64,000 nt of DNA from Tunturiibacter empetritectus (lineage in GTDB: Bacteria; Acidobacteriota; Terriglobia; Terriglobales; Acidobacteriaceae): positions 1,426,001 through 1,490,000 of the forward strand of contig NZ_JACCCU010000001.1 of NCBI RefSeq assembly GCF_013410875.1, given 5' to 3'. The position numbers and the translations under genes were made by a program. Below the pieces are notes generated by a model. It saw only the letters and a list, made by a program, of their open reading frames with translations, made no database searches and was not told the origin of the DNA. How positions within the stretch are numbered: the first letter of the stretch is position 1; the number at the start of each line of letters is the position of its first letter. Of this stretch, positions 53,353-61,629 are shown piece by piece.

Positions 53353-53775
53353 ATGAACGAGCCAGAGATCATCCGCAGCATGTTAGGCGCCACCACCAAA
53401 GAGAACCCACGCACCATCGCGGTCATCGGCCTCTCGGAAGACCCTTCCAAGCCTAGCCACTATGTCTCCGCCTACATGCAGCAACACGGCTACAGGCTCT
53501 ACCCCATCAACCCCTCCATCCCCGAAGTCCTCGGCGAAAGATCCTACGCCTCACTCTCCGATCTCCCCATCAAGCCCGGCATCGTCAACGTCTTCCGCCT
53601 CCCAAAGTTCATACCCGCCATCGTCGACGATATGATCCGGCTCAACCTCCCCAACCTCTGGGTCCAGCAGGGAATAGTCAACCTTGAAGCCTCCAGCCGC
53701 GCCGAAGCTGCAGGAATCCACGTCGTCATGGACCGCTGCATCATGGTCGAACACCGCTACCTGACACCCAGATGA
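53353..53775 (+). CDS. CoA-binding domain protein (YccU-like)
   Basis: This 140-residue protein is a Rossmann-fold CoA-binding protein of the YccU type: RTIAVIGLSEDPSKPSHYVSAYMQQHGYRLYPINP at the N-terminus, then the IKPGIVNVFRLPKFIPAIVDDMI segment and the terminal GIHVVMDRCIMVEHRYL. Stand-alone proteins of this family bind CoA but have no known enzymatic role. Its 5' end is 27 bases after the DinB-like gene. Confidence 0.9.
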   Translation: MNEPEIIRSMLGATTKENPRTIAVIGLSEDPSKPSHYVSAYMQQHGYRLYPINPSIPEVLGERSYASLSDLPIKPGIVNVFRLPKFIPAIVDDMIRLNLPNLWVQQGIVNLEASSRAEAAGIHVVMDRCIMVEHRYLTPR

Positions 53776-53812
53776 CAACACCCCACAGCCGAACCCCTAC
53801 AATTGGAAGTGA

Positions 53813-55930
53813 ATGAATAACGTACGCAAACTCTCCGCCTTCCTGCTCTTCGTCTGCGCCTCCTTGCTTTTCAAGCCCGCGCACGCCCAGCTTCAGGTCG
53901 TCGGTGACGGCGGCCCCGGCCCTGTCAAAGCCCAGCATCTCACCGCCGAACTCGTCTCTCTCTCCCCGAGCATCGCCCCCGGCGGCATTCTCCAGGTCGG
54001 CCTCGTCCTCACCCTCGAAGAGCACTGGCACGTCTACTGGATCAACGCCGGCGACTCCGGCGAACCACCCAAGATTACCTGGACCCTCCCCGAAGGCATC
54101 ACCGCCGGCCCCATGCTCTTTCCCATCCCCAGCCGCCTCCCGCTCGGTCCGCTCATGGACTTCGGCTACGAAGACGAGGTAGCCTTCCCCGTCCAGCTCA
54201 CCGCCACAAGCACCCTCAAGCCGGGCCCAATCCATCTCGACGCCAAGGTCAATTGGCTGGTCTGCCGCGAGGTCTGCATCCCCGGCAAAGCTCACCTCGG
54301 CCTCAACCTCAACGTCGTCCCCGGAGATCTCACAAGCTCCGCCGCGGTCCAGCCCGTCGGCGCAGTAGGCGAAGCCCTCGGTCTCATCCCCAAGCCACTC
54401 CCAGCCGACGCCAAGCTCACCATCACCGGCGGCAAAACCGACTTCGTCCTGAACCTCGTCACCGGCGGCCGCGAGACCAACGCCGAGTTCTACCCCTTCG
54501 ATCAGGACCAGATCGCCAACGCGGCCCCACAGCAGATAGAGCCCACCTCAGACGGTGTTCGCCTCCGAGTCCGCCGCTCCGAAGACCTCAAAACCCTTCC
54601 CGCTCAACTCCACGGCGTCGTCAAGCTCTCCGACACCGAAGCCTATGAGATCACCGCCCCCGTCACCCCAGGCGAAGTAGCTGCTGCACCCGGCAGCAAA
54701 CTCCCCGGAGCACCGGCCACCAGCAGCGTCACCACGCTCAGCGCCATCGGCCTCGCCTTCGTAGGCGGCATCATCCTCAACCTGATGCCCTGTGTCTTCC
54801 CGGTCCTCTTCCTCAAGGGCCTCGCCCTCGTGCAGTCCTCCGGCGAAGAGCGCAGCCGCCTCCGCAGCCACGGCATCGTCTATACCCTCGGCATCCTGGT
54901 CTCCTTCTGGATCATCGTCGCCGCACTCCTCATCCTCCGAGCCACCGGCACCCAGGCGGGATGGGGCTTCCAGCTACAATCCCCAACCTTCATCGCCGTC
55001 CTCGCCGCAGGCCTCTTCTTCTTCGCCCTCTCGCTTGCCGGACAGTTCGACCTCGGCCTCTCCCTCACCAGCGTAGGCGGTGGCCTCGCGCAGAAGCAGG
55101 GCTACACCGGCAGCTTCTTCACCGGAGTCCTCGCCACCATCGTCGCCACGCCCTGCACCGCGCCGCTCATGGGAGCAGCCATCGGCTTTGCCCTCGCCCA
55201 ACCCGCCGGAGTCACCTTCGCCGTCTTCACCGCCCTTGGCCTCGGCCTCGCCACACCCTATCTCCTCCTCAGCTTCCAACCCGCCTGGACCCGCATCCTC
55301 CCTCGTCCCGGCGCATGGATGGAGATACTCAAGCAGCTCACCGCCGTCCCGCTCTTCGGCACCGCCATCTGGCTCGCCTGGGTCTATGGCAACCTCCACA
55401 GCGGCAACAGTCAGGGTGTCGATCACGTCGCCCGTCTTCTCTGGTGCTTCCTCGCCCTGGCCATCGCAGGTTGGGCTCTCGGCAAGTGGCCCGCAAGCTG
55501 GAAGAGCGCCATCGCAGCACTCCTGATCGCCGCCCTAGGCCTTGCCATCCCTCTCTATCAACCGAAGGACACCACGCTAGTCTGGGCCCCTTACTCGCAA
55601 CAAGCCCTCGATCAGGCCCGCGCCGCCGGGCATCCCGTCTTCATCGACTTCACCGCCGCCTGGTGCCTCAGCTGCCAGGTCAACGAGCGCGTCGTCCTCA
55701 AATCCGCCGAAGTCCAGCACGAGTTCAACAAGAACAAAGTCACTCTCCTCAAAGCCGACTGGACCCAGTACGACCCCGAGATCACCAAACAGCTCGCCTC
55801 GGTCAACCGCAGCGGCGTCCCCACCTACGTCATCTATCCCGCGATGAAGAACTCCTCCGCTGACGTCCTCCCCGAGCTCCTCACCAAAGACATCGTCCTC
55901 ACCGCCCTCGAAAAGGACGTAAGCCGCTAG
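53813..55930 (+). CDS. DsbD-type thiol:disulfide interchange protein
   Basis: This 705-residue inner-membrane reductase has a signal peptide, an N-terminal periplasmic DsbD-alpha/DUF255-like region with a Cys pair (WLVCREVCIPGK), a central eight-helix DsbD-beta domain (GGIILNLMPCVFPVLFLKGLAL and VATPCTAPLMGAAIGFAL with its two conserved cysteines) and a C-terminal thioredoxin domain with WCLSC. Electrons pass from cytoplasmic thioredoxin to periplasmic partners. The longer N-terminal domain is like ScsB-type proteins. It may reduce the DsbA-like protein at 3.7 kb or cytochrome c-maturation proteins. Confidence 0.92.
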   Translation: MNNVRKLSAFLLFVCASLLFKPAHAQLQVVGDGGPGPVKAQHLTAELVSLSPSIAPGGILQVGLVLTLEEHWHVYWINAGDSGEPPKITWTLPEGITAGPMLFPIPSRLPLGPLMDFGYEDEVAFPVQLTATSTLKPGPIHLDAKVNWLVCREVCIPGKAHLGLNLNVVPGDLTSSAAVQPVGAVGEALGLIPKPLPADAKLTITGGKTDFVLNLVTGGRETNAEFYPFDQDQIANAAPQQIEPTSDGVRLRVRRSEDLKTLPAQLHGVVKLSDTEAYEITAPVTPGEVAAAPGSKLPGAPATSSVTTLSAIGLAFVGGIILNLMPCVFPVLFLKGLALVQSSGEERSRLRSHGIVYTLGILVSFWIIVAALLILRATGTQAGWGFQLQSPTFIAVLAAGLFFFALSLAGQFDLGLSLTSVGGGLAQKQGYTGSFFTGVLATIVATPCTAPLMGAAIGFALAQPAGVTFAVFTALGLGLATPYLLLSFQPAWTRILPRPGAWMEILKQLTAVPLFGTAIWLAWVYGNLHSGNSQGVDHVARLLWCFLALAIAGWALGKWPASWKSAIAALLIAALGLAIPLYQPKDTTLVWAPYSQQALDQARAAGHPVFIDFTAAWCLSCQVNERVVLKSAEVQHEFNKNKVTLLKADWTQYDPEITKQLASVNRSGVPTYVIYPAMKNSSADVLPELLTKDIVLTALEKDVSR

Positions 55931-55987
55931 AGCGGATTCCCAATTGCTGTAAAGCTGTTGCATCTCACGCGAAGCGTCCAATACTCC

Positions 55988-56041
55988 ACGAAGGTCCTGC
56001 CGAAGGCCCCGTGGCGCCCGCCCGGCGTTAGGGCGCTTCGT
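55988..56041. repeat. Intergenic palindromic element
   Basis: ACGAAG (55988-55993) and CTTCGT (56036-56041) bracket an inner pair GCGCCC/GGGCGC around GCCCGGCGTTA. It lies between the convergent DsbD-like and VOC genes and looks like a REP-type repeat; a T-tail is missing, so it is not a classic terminator. Confidence 0.6.
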
Positions 56042-56069
56042 ATAACTCTTCACCTTCAAGAACACTGCT

Positions 56070-56525
56070 CTAGATTTTGAACCACACCCTCGCGGCCTCT
56101 TTCAGCTGCTCTTCGCTCAACGAGACCTTCGTCTGCCCCACCGACCACTTATGTCCGAACGGGTCTTCGAACTGTCCGTAGCGGTCCCCCCAGAACTGAT
56201 CGGCCAGCGGCATCGTTACAGTTACGCCTCCCGCAACCGCCCGCTCCCAGAAGCTGTCCACATCGGCCATCTGCAGATGAATCGTCACCGGGGAGCCGCC
56301 CAGCGCCTCTGGCGTCGACGCCTTGCCTCCCCTCATCTCGGGGAAATCATTCGAAAGCACGATGCTTCCATCACTGATCACAAGATGAGCATGGGTAATT
56401 TTGGTCGACTCCGGCATCTGATGCCGCACGATCTCCATCGCCCCCAGGGCAGTGTTGTAAAACTCGATCGCAGCCGCGGCGTCGCGAACAACCAGATACG
56501 GAATAAGCGGAGGATACGATTCCAA
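56070..56525 (-). CDS. VOC-family protein (glyoxalase/PhnB-like)
   Basis: This 151-residue protein consists of two beta-alpha-beta-beta-beta units of the vicinal oxygen chelate fold: IPYLVVRDAAAAIEFYNTALGA at the start, HAHLVISDGSIVLSNDF and VTIHLQMADVDSFWERAVAGG in the middle, and DRYGQFEDPFGHKWSVGQ at the end, as in PhnB-like proteins. It may bind a metal, but no antibiotic-resistance or lyase role can be assigned from sequence. Confidence 0.88.
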   Translation of the reverse strand: MESYPPLIPYLVVRDAAAAIEFYNTALGAMEIVRHQMPESTKITHAHLVISDGSIVLSNDFPEMRGGKASTPEALGGSPVTIHLQMADVDSFWERAVAGGVTVTMPLADQFWGDRYGQFEDPFGHKWSVGQTKVSLSEEQLKEAARVWFKI

Positions 56526-56576
56526 GCGAGCACCTCAAGAGAGTGAGTAATCCGCGAACCGAGCTAACTTATCACG

Positions 56577-57944
56577 TTACGGCTCCCACTTTCGTCCCCT
56601 GTTCTGTGAAACGATCCGTGAAATCTCCTCCATCCGCTGCGCCAACAGCTTCTCTCGCCCTTCATTTGTCGGATGATAGTAGCGCCGTCCCGCCAACCCC
56701 GCCGGCAGACACTCCATATCCGCCACGCGACCCTCTACATCATGCGCGTACTGATAGTCCTTGCCATAGTCGAGCGACTTCATCAGCTTCGTCGGAGCAT
56801 TTCGCAGATGCAGCGGCACCGGCTCCGCAGCCGTCGCTTCAATATCCGCCTTCACTGCACCATAAGCTGTATAAACCGCATTCGACTTCGGCGCGAGAGC
56901 CAGATAAACCACCGCCTGCGCCAACGCCAGCTCACCCTCCGGATGCCCCAGAAAGTGCATCGCATCCCGCGCGCTGAGGCAAAGATTCAAAGCCTCCGGA
57001 GCCGCCAGTCCAATATCCTCCACCGCCATCCGCACAATCCGCCGTGCGCAGTACATCGGGTCTTCCCCCGCCTCCAGCATCCGTCCCAACCAATACATCG
57101 CCGCATCCGGGTCCGAGTTCCTCACACTCTTATGCAGCGCCGAGATAATGTCGTAGTGCTGCTCGCCCTTCTTGTCATACAGCAACACGCGCCGCTGCAG
57201 AGCCTCCGCAGCCAGCGCCTTTGTAATCAGCTTCTCCCCACGCCCTCCCGGTTCTAGAGAGACAGCCAGCTTCCCCGCCACATCCAGTGCATTCAGAGCA
57301 TTCCGAGCATCCCCACTCGAATAAGAAGCAATCGTAGCCAATGCCTCCTCGTCCGCCTCAACGCCACTCGCTCCAAGCCCGTGCTCAACATCCGTCAGCG
57401 CCCGCTGCAGCAGCCCCACCACCTGCTCTTCAGTCAACGCCACCAGCGTATAGACCCTGCATCGCGACAGCAGCGCGGCATTAATCTCAAACGAAGGATT
57501 CTCCGTCGTAGCCCCGATCAGCCGAATCGTCCCCCGCTCCACATAAGGCAGAAACGCATCCTGCTGCGCCTTATTGAACCGGTGAATCTCATCCACAAAC
57601 AGAATCGTTCGCGACCCGAAGCTCGCCGCCTTCTCCGCCTCCACCATCACATTCTTAATCTCTTTGATCCCACTCATCACCGCGGAAAACTCGATAAAAC
57701 TAGCCTGCGTCATCTGCGCAATAATCTTCGCCAGCGTAGTCTTCCCAGTCCCCGGAGGGCCCCAAAAAATCATCGACGTAGGGTCGTCGCTTTCAATCGC
57801 CAACCGCAACGGCTTCCCCGGCTCCAGCAGATGATCCTGTCCGACATACTCCGCAAGCGTCCGCGGCCGCATCCTCTCCGCCAGCGGCGCCTGCCGCCCA
57901 CGCCCAGCCGGAGCGGTCATCGGACTAGCATCAAACAAACTCAT
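56577..57944 (-). CDS. rarA: Replication-associated recombination protein A (RarA/MgsA)
   Basis: This 455-residue AAA+ ATPase works at stalled replication forks. Walker A is WGPPGTGKTTLAKII, Walker B ILFVDEIHRFNKAQQD, and sensor 1 IGATTENPSFE. The C-terminal MgsA tetramerisation domain follows, with SVRNSDPDAAMYWLGRMLEAGEDPMYCARR and KSLDYGKDYQYAHD. Length is standard, and the N-terminal PLAERMRPRTLAEYVGQDHLL is typical. It lies 150 bases from an rRNA/tRNA-type methyltransferase gene on the same strand. Confidence 0.96.
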   Translation of the reverse strand: MSLFDASPMTAPAGRGRQAPLAERMRPRTLAEYVGQDHLLEPGKPLRLAIESDDPTSMIFWGPPGTGKTTLAKIIAQMTQASFIEFSAVMSGIKEIKNVMVEAEKAASFGSRTILFVDEIHRFNKAQQDAFLPYVERGTIRLIGATTENPSFEINAALLSRCRVYTLVALTEEQVVGLLQRALTDVEHGLGASGVEADEEALATIASYSSGDARNALNALDVAGKLAVSLEPGGRGEKLITKALAAEALQRRVLLYDKKGEQHYDIISALHKSVRNSDPDAAMYWLGRMLEAGEDPMYCARRIVRMAVEDIGLAAPEALNLCLSARDAMHFLGHPEGELALAQAVVYLALAPKSNAVYTAYGAVKADIEATAAEPVPLHLRNAPTKLMKSLDYGKDYQYAHDVEGRVADMECLPAGLAGRRYYHPTNEGREKLLAQRMEEISRIVSQNRGRKWEP

Positions 57945-58013
57945 TTGCCCACCCCAGATTTCATCCTCGTCGTTGTCGTTGCTCTCCTCAATGCGTCACA
58001 AATGCTCGGGTGC

Positions 58014-58046
58014 CCCATCCATCGCAGTCTCATCGCGATGGGTGGG
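58014..58046. repeat. Intergenic hairpin element
   Basis: CCCATCCATCGC (58014-58025) pairs with GCGATGGGTGGG (58035-58046) with one G-U pair and a 9-base loop. It sits between two minus-strand genes and has no T-run; it resembles a dispersed repeat rather than a terminator. Confidence 0.6.
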
Positions 58047-58095
58047 ATAGTAGAAGCTCGCATCACCCTGGTCCTGCACTCACTCCTGCTGTGAT

Positions 58096-58932
58096 TCATG
58101 ACCCGGATACCTTTGACACCGCTCGCTGCCGACTCGCCTCATACAACAACAGACTCCCAGCCACTGCCGCATTCAAGCTCTCCACCGGCCCAGGGCAGGG
58201 AATCGTCACGCGCGCATCACACATCTCCATCCACTCCGCCGCCAACCCACTCCCTTCATTCCCAATCATCACCGCGCAAACCGCAGTAAAATCCATCTCC
58301 CGCGCCGCAACCACACCAGAATCCTCCGCCCCCACAGCAGCAATCAATCGAACCCCACGCCCCTCCAACTCCGCAACCTCACTCGCAGTAACCCCAACCA
58401 CCGGCACACGAAACAAACTCCCCACACTGGCCCTTAGCGCCTTCTGATTCCAAGCACTCACAGTCCCCGGCGTCGTCAGCACTCCGTTAGCGCCAAACGC
58501 CTCCGCCGACCGCACCAGCGTCCCCAGATTCCCCGGATCCTGCACTCCCGCAGCAATCAAGATCAAAGCCGCCCCCGCGCCCTCGAACAAATCCGCCAAA
58601 ACCCTCACCGGAGGCACCATCAAAGCCGCCACCCCCTGCGGCGACTGCGTCTCCACCACACTCCCGAACACCTCCTCCGTCAGCCGCACCACCTCCACCC
58701 CACGCGGCACAATCCCCGGCACCGTCCGCCGCTCACTCACAAACACCGTCTTCAGCACCATCCCGCTCCGCCAAGCCTCTTCCAGCAGATGATCTCCCTC
58801 AATCGCGACCATCCCGCCACTCAACCGCGCATGGCCCTGAAACGCCGCCCGCAGCTGCTTCACCCGCGCATTCGCTCTGCTCGAAACCACCAGCTCTGAA
58901 GTCTGCATCTCCCCAAATCTTACGCCGTCCAT
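58096..58932 (-). CDS. SpoU/TrmH-family RNA 2'-O-methyltransferase
   Basis: This protein of about 278 residues belongs to the SPOUT RNA methyltransferases. The N-terminal substrate-binding domain (SSRANARVKQLRAAFQGHARLSGGMVAIEGDHLLEEA) is followed by the knotted catalytic domain with motif 1 VQDPGNLGTLVRSAEAFGANGVL, motif 2 AVMIGNEGSGLAAEW and motif 3 TIPCPGPVESLNAAVAGSLLLYEASRQR, in pieces. It is closest to 23S rRNA ribose methyltransferases such as RlmB, but the target cannot be told here. The start is ambiguous: ATG at 58932 (MDGVRFGEM) or at 58908 (MQTSEL). Confidence 0.88.
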   Translation of the reverse strand: MDGVRFGEMQTSELVVSSRANARVKQLRAAFQGHARLSGGMVAIEGDHLLEEAWRSGMVLKTVFVSERRTVPGIVPRGVEVVRLTEEVFGSVVETQSPQGVAALMVPPVRVLADLFEGAGAALILIAAGVQDPGNLGTLVRSAEAFGANGVLTTPGTVSAWNQKALRASVGSLFRVPVVGVTASEVAELEGRGVRLIAAVGAEDSGVVAAREMDFTAVCAVMIGNEGSGLAAEWMEMCDARVTIPCPGPVESLNAAVAGSLLLYEASRQRAVSKVSGS

Positions 58933-59050
58933 CGCCTCCGCCACTCCGCTGTCCTTGAGCCTACAGAGGCGGTATGCTAAGGTGCGAGTCTGCGGCATCA
59001 CCAGCAACAACCGGCCCCAGCGGACGGACTAACCGGCACAGGAGCAAGAT

Positions 59051-59695
59051 TTGACGGCCGAAACACTCCGTATCCATCCCGACGAGCCAGAACCAGCGCT
59101 CATCGATTACGTCGTCGCCAGCCTCAACAACGGCAACGTCGTCGCCCTCCCAACCGACACCTTCTACGGCCTCGCCGTCGATCCCGTCAACCTCCAGGCC
59201 GTCGACCGCATATACGATCTCAAAGCCCGCGCCCGCCACAAGCCTCTCTCGCTCCTCATCGCCGAGGTAGCCCAGGCCTATGAGCTAGCCCGTCAGCTCG
59301 ACTCCGCCTTCGACCGCCTAGCCGAAAAGTTCTGGCCCGGCCCACTCACCATCGTCGTCAAAGCCGGCTCCAAGCTCCCCCTCCGCGTCACCGCCAACAC
59401 CGGCAACCTCGCCCTCCGCGTCCCCGAAGCCGCCATCCCCCGCGCCGTCGTCACCCGCCTGGGCCTGCCCATCACCGCCACCTCCGCCAACCTCGCCGGC
59501 CACCCCGAGTGCGCCTACGCCATCGGAGTCCGCGAGCAACTCGGCGACAAGATCCCGCTCATCGTCGACGGCGGCCCCACTGCCCGCACCACCGCCACCA
59601 CCATCGTCGATCTCTCCGGAGGAGGCAACTCCTGGATGATCCTCCGCGAAGGGGCCATCCCTACCCACGAGATCGCCCTCGCCCTCCAGCACTGA
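59051..59695 (+). CDS. L-threonylcarbamoyladenylate synthase (Sua5/YciO/YrdC family)
   Basis: This 214-residue protein catalyses or resembles the first step of t6A tRNA modification, joining threonine, bicarbonate and ATP. Motifs: NNGNVVALPTDTFYGLAVDPVN, ARHKPLSLLIAE, KFWPGPLTIVVKA, GNLALRVPEAAIPRAVV and PITATSANLAG. Length fits the YrdC/YciO single-domain type, without the C-terminal Sua5 domain. The start is TTG at 59051, supported by GGAG 6 bases upstream. The true t6A partner genes (tsaB, tsaD, tsaE) are not in the window. Confidence 0.9.
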   Translation: MTAETLRIHPDEPEPALIDYVVASLNNGNVVALPTDTFYGLAVDPVNLQAVDRIYDLKARARHKPLSLLIAEVAQAYELARQLDSAFDRLAEKFWPGPLTIVVKAGSKLPLRVTANTGNLALRVPEAAIPRAVVTRLGLPITATSANLAGHPECAYAIGVREQLGDKIPLIVDGGPTARTTATTIVDLSGGGNSWMILREGAIPTHEIALALQH

Positions 59696-59722
59696 CAATT
59701 TGTCCTCATCCCAAACTCTCTA

Positions 59723-59781
59723 CAACTTTTGCGTCGAGCCTCGCAGGTTCAACCCTGTAGACTAACTCGATGCAAAAGTTG
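59723..59781. repeat. 16-bp inverted repeat with nested hairpin
   Basis: CAACTTTTGCGTCGAG (59723-59738) and CTCGATGCAAAAGTTG (59766-59781) are inverted copies differing at one position that can form a G-U pair. The 27-base interior contains CAGG-TTCAAC-CCTG, itself able to pair. It lies between two plus-strand genes and has no T-run after it. Confidence 0.65.
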
Positions 59782-59827
59782 AACCATCTGGCACAGCCTT
59801 GAGCCTTTGCACGCTCTCTGGACAAAC

Positions 59828-60499
59828 ATGATCGCGCCTCAATCCAATCTGCGCAGCCGAAGCACCAGCAGGGGCCTCCTTCGCCGCCTCCTCGCGCTGG
59901 TTCTCATCATCGCCACAGCGTGGTGCATCTGGGTCTACGTGCAGATCGACGCCGTCGCCAGCCAGGACAACGCCCAACCCGCCGACGCCATCGCCGTCTT
60001 CGGTGCGGCCGAGTACCTTGGCCATCCCTCGCCCGTCCTCCACGCCCGCCTCGACCATGCCGTAGAGCTCTACCGCAAACAGATCGCCCCGCTCGTCATC
60101 ACCCTCGGCGGTGGCACCGACAAGGACTCCGGCAACACCGAAGGCGGAGTAGGCCGCGACTACCTCCTCGCCAACGGCATCCCCTTTGCCAACATCATCG
60201 CCGAAACCCAGTCCATCGACACCGAGCAGCAGGTCCATCGCCTCGCCGCCATCGCCCACGAGAACAATCTCCACCACATCGTCGTCGTCTCCGACGGCAC
60301 CCACCTCTTCCGCATCCGCCAGCTCTGTCAGGACGCCGGCCTCGACGTCTACACCTCGCCCCGCCCCTCACTCGGCCACATCAGTAACTACGACCTCTTC
60401 ATGCGCTACGTCCACGAGATCATCAGCTACACCGCCCTCCGCCTCAACATCAACGTAGCCTTCCTGCACAGCTGGCTCGAAGGCAAACCCGACGTCTAG
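59828..60499 (+). CDS. DUF218 (YdcF/SanA-like) membrane-anchored protein
   Basis: This 223-residue protein has one N-terminal helix (LLALVLIIATAWCIWVYVQI) and an outward DUF218 domain: ADAIAVFGAAEYLGHPSPVLHARLDHAVELYR, PLVITLGGGTDKD, GRDYLLANGIPFANIIAETQSIDTEQQVHR and VVVSDGTHLFRIRQL. The family (E. coli YdcF, SanA, ElyC) acts in envelope or peptidoglycan homeostasis, with unknown chemistry. The ATG at 59828 is used; a TTG at 59807 is also in frame. Confidence 0.88.
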   Translation: MIAPQSNLRSRSTSRGLLRRLLALVLIIATAWCIWVYVQIDAVASQDNAQPADAIAVFGAAEYLGHPSPVLHARLDHAVELYRKQIAPLVITLGGGTDKDSGNTEGGVGRDYLLANGIPFANIIAETQSIDTEQQVHRLAAIAHENNLHHIVVVSDGTHLFRIRQLCQDAGLDVYTSPRPSLGHISNYDLFMRYVHEIISYTALRLNINVAFLHSWLEGKPDV

Positions 60500-60638
60500 T
60501 TTGCTCTTGGTCTTTTTATTGTCATCCCTGAAGGGGATCTGCTGTTGCCTTTGTTCCTAGCTCACTCACTCCGTCATCTCGACCGAAGCAATCGACATCC
60601 GTCAAAACTCCCTCACCCTTTCGTCGCCTCTTGAAGTC

Positions 60639-60675
60639 GTCATCCTGAACGTAGTGAAGGATCCCCGTATTTCGC
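60639..60675. repeat. GTCATCCTG ... GAAGGATCCCC repeat element (copy 2)
   Basis: GTCATCCTG (60639-60647) and GAAGGATCCCC (60656-60666) match the ends of the element at 49762-49829 but with only 8 bases between. A diverged partial copy, GTCATCCCTGAAGGGGATC, begins at 60521. Confidence 0.6.
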
Positions 60676-60692
60676 TTTTGTGTTGTTCTTCC

Positions 60693-61553
60693 TTACCCAA
60701 AGACCATCTTCCAAACAGCCCATGTCGCCACCGCAAACAGTGTCGAACAGAAATTAACCAGATCATTCCCCAGCCACCCGCGCTCCTCCACTGTCGCTCC
60801 CAGCACACTATCAAACACCAGGCCAGCGCAAGCAGCGCCGAACACTATGGCACCCTCTCTCCAACTCGCAAACCCAAGCGATCCCGCCATCACCACCACG
60901 CCCGCACCAATCACCCCACCTAAACTCCCCGCAAAACTCACTCCTCCATCTCTTCCCGCAGGCACCCGTCTAAACTTCGTGATCAACCACGTCGGCCCAC
61001 CCAGCGCCTGCCCAATCTCAGACGACACCGTATCCGCCGTAGCCTCCGCCAGCGCCGCAAGGCACCCTCCATACCACCCCACCGCCGCGCACAACGCCGC
61101 TACTCCAAGGTTCGCCACCACCTGCGAAGCGCGCCTTCCGCTCCGAGCCTCCGCCAGACCGCGTGCCTCTTTCCTGCGCCTGCCAAATCGAGTCGCAACG
61201 AAGGTGAGCACAAACAGCGCAATCAAAGCACACAGCGCAGGCCTCGCAAAAAAACCACCCGAACCCCTCATCGATAGAATCAGGCACACCAGCAGTCCCA
61301 CGCCCGCCGCAGGCAGCGTCGCCGAACGCATCGTCCACACCAAACCCGCAAACGCCACACTGAACACAACGGGGAAGCGGAGCAACCCCGCTGGCCCCGA
61401 CAACACCAAACCAACACAACTCCCCACCGCCTCCAGCACCATTGCAGGCACCACCACCCCGACCAGCCACCTCGACTGCATCCGGTCGCGGGCCCGCGGA
61501 ATCGCCTTTGCCCAGTGCGCATCTTTCGCAGAACCTTGTATTTCCTCGCCCAT
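60693..61553 (-). CDS. DUF92 (TMEM19/VTE6-like) membrane protein
   Basis: This 286-residue protein has about eight hydrophobic segments and the DUF92 pattern AALAEATADTVSSEIGQALGG, VPAGRDGGVSFAGSLGGVIGA and DSVLGATVEERGWLGNDLVNFCST. Plant VTE6 and cyanobacterial relatives are phytyl-phosphate kinases; the bacterial members in non-photosynthetic organisms are presumed polyprenyl or isoprenoid phosphate kinases, but this is unproved. The start is at 61553, divergent from the lipoprotein gene. Confidence 0.85.
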   Translation of the reverse strand: MGEEIQGSAKDAHWAKAIPRARDRMQSRWLVGVVVPAMVLEAVGSCVGLVLSGPAGLLRFPVVFSVAFAGLVWTMRSATLPAAGVGLLVCLILSMRGSGGFFARPALCALIALFVLTFVATRFGRRRKEARGLAEARSGRRASQVVANLGVAALCAAVGWYGGCLAALAEATADTVSSEIGQALGGPTWLITKFRRVPAGRDGGVSFAGSLGGVIGAGVVVMAGSLGFASWREGAIVFGAACAGLVFDSVLGATVEERGWLGNDLVNFCSTLFAVATWAVWKMVFG

Positions 61554-61629
61554 TCCAGCCTCATGCCTCTCCGTGATTTACAATCGAACCTTGAGCATAG
61601 CCAACACCAGCACCAACGCGGGAGCAGTT

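Noticed and set aside
60847-61629. N-terminal extension of the beta-propeller lipoprotein
   Set aside because: It runs antisense to the DUF92 gene, is low complexity, and would bury the lipoprotein signal in the middle of the protein.
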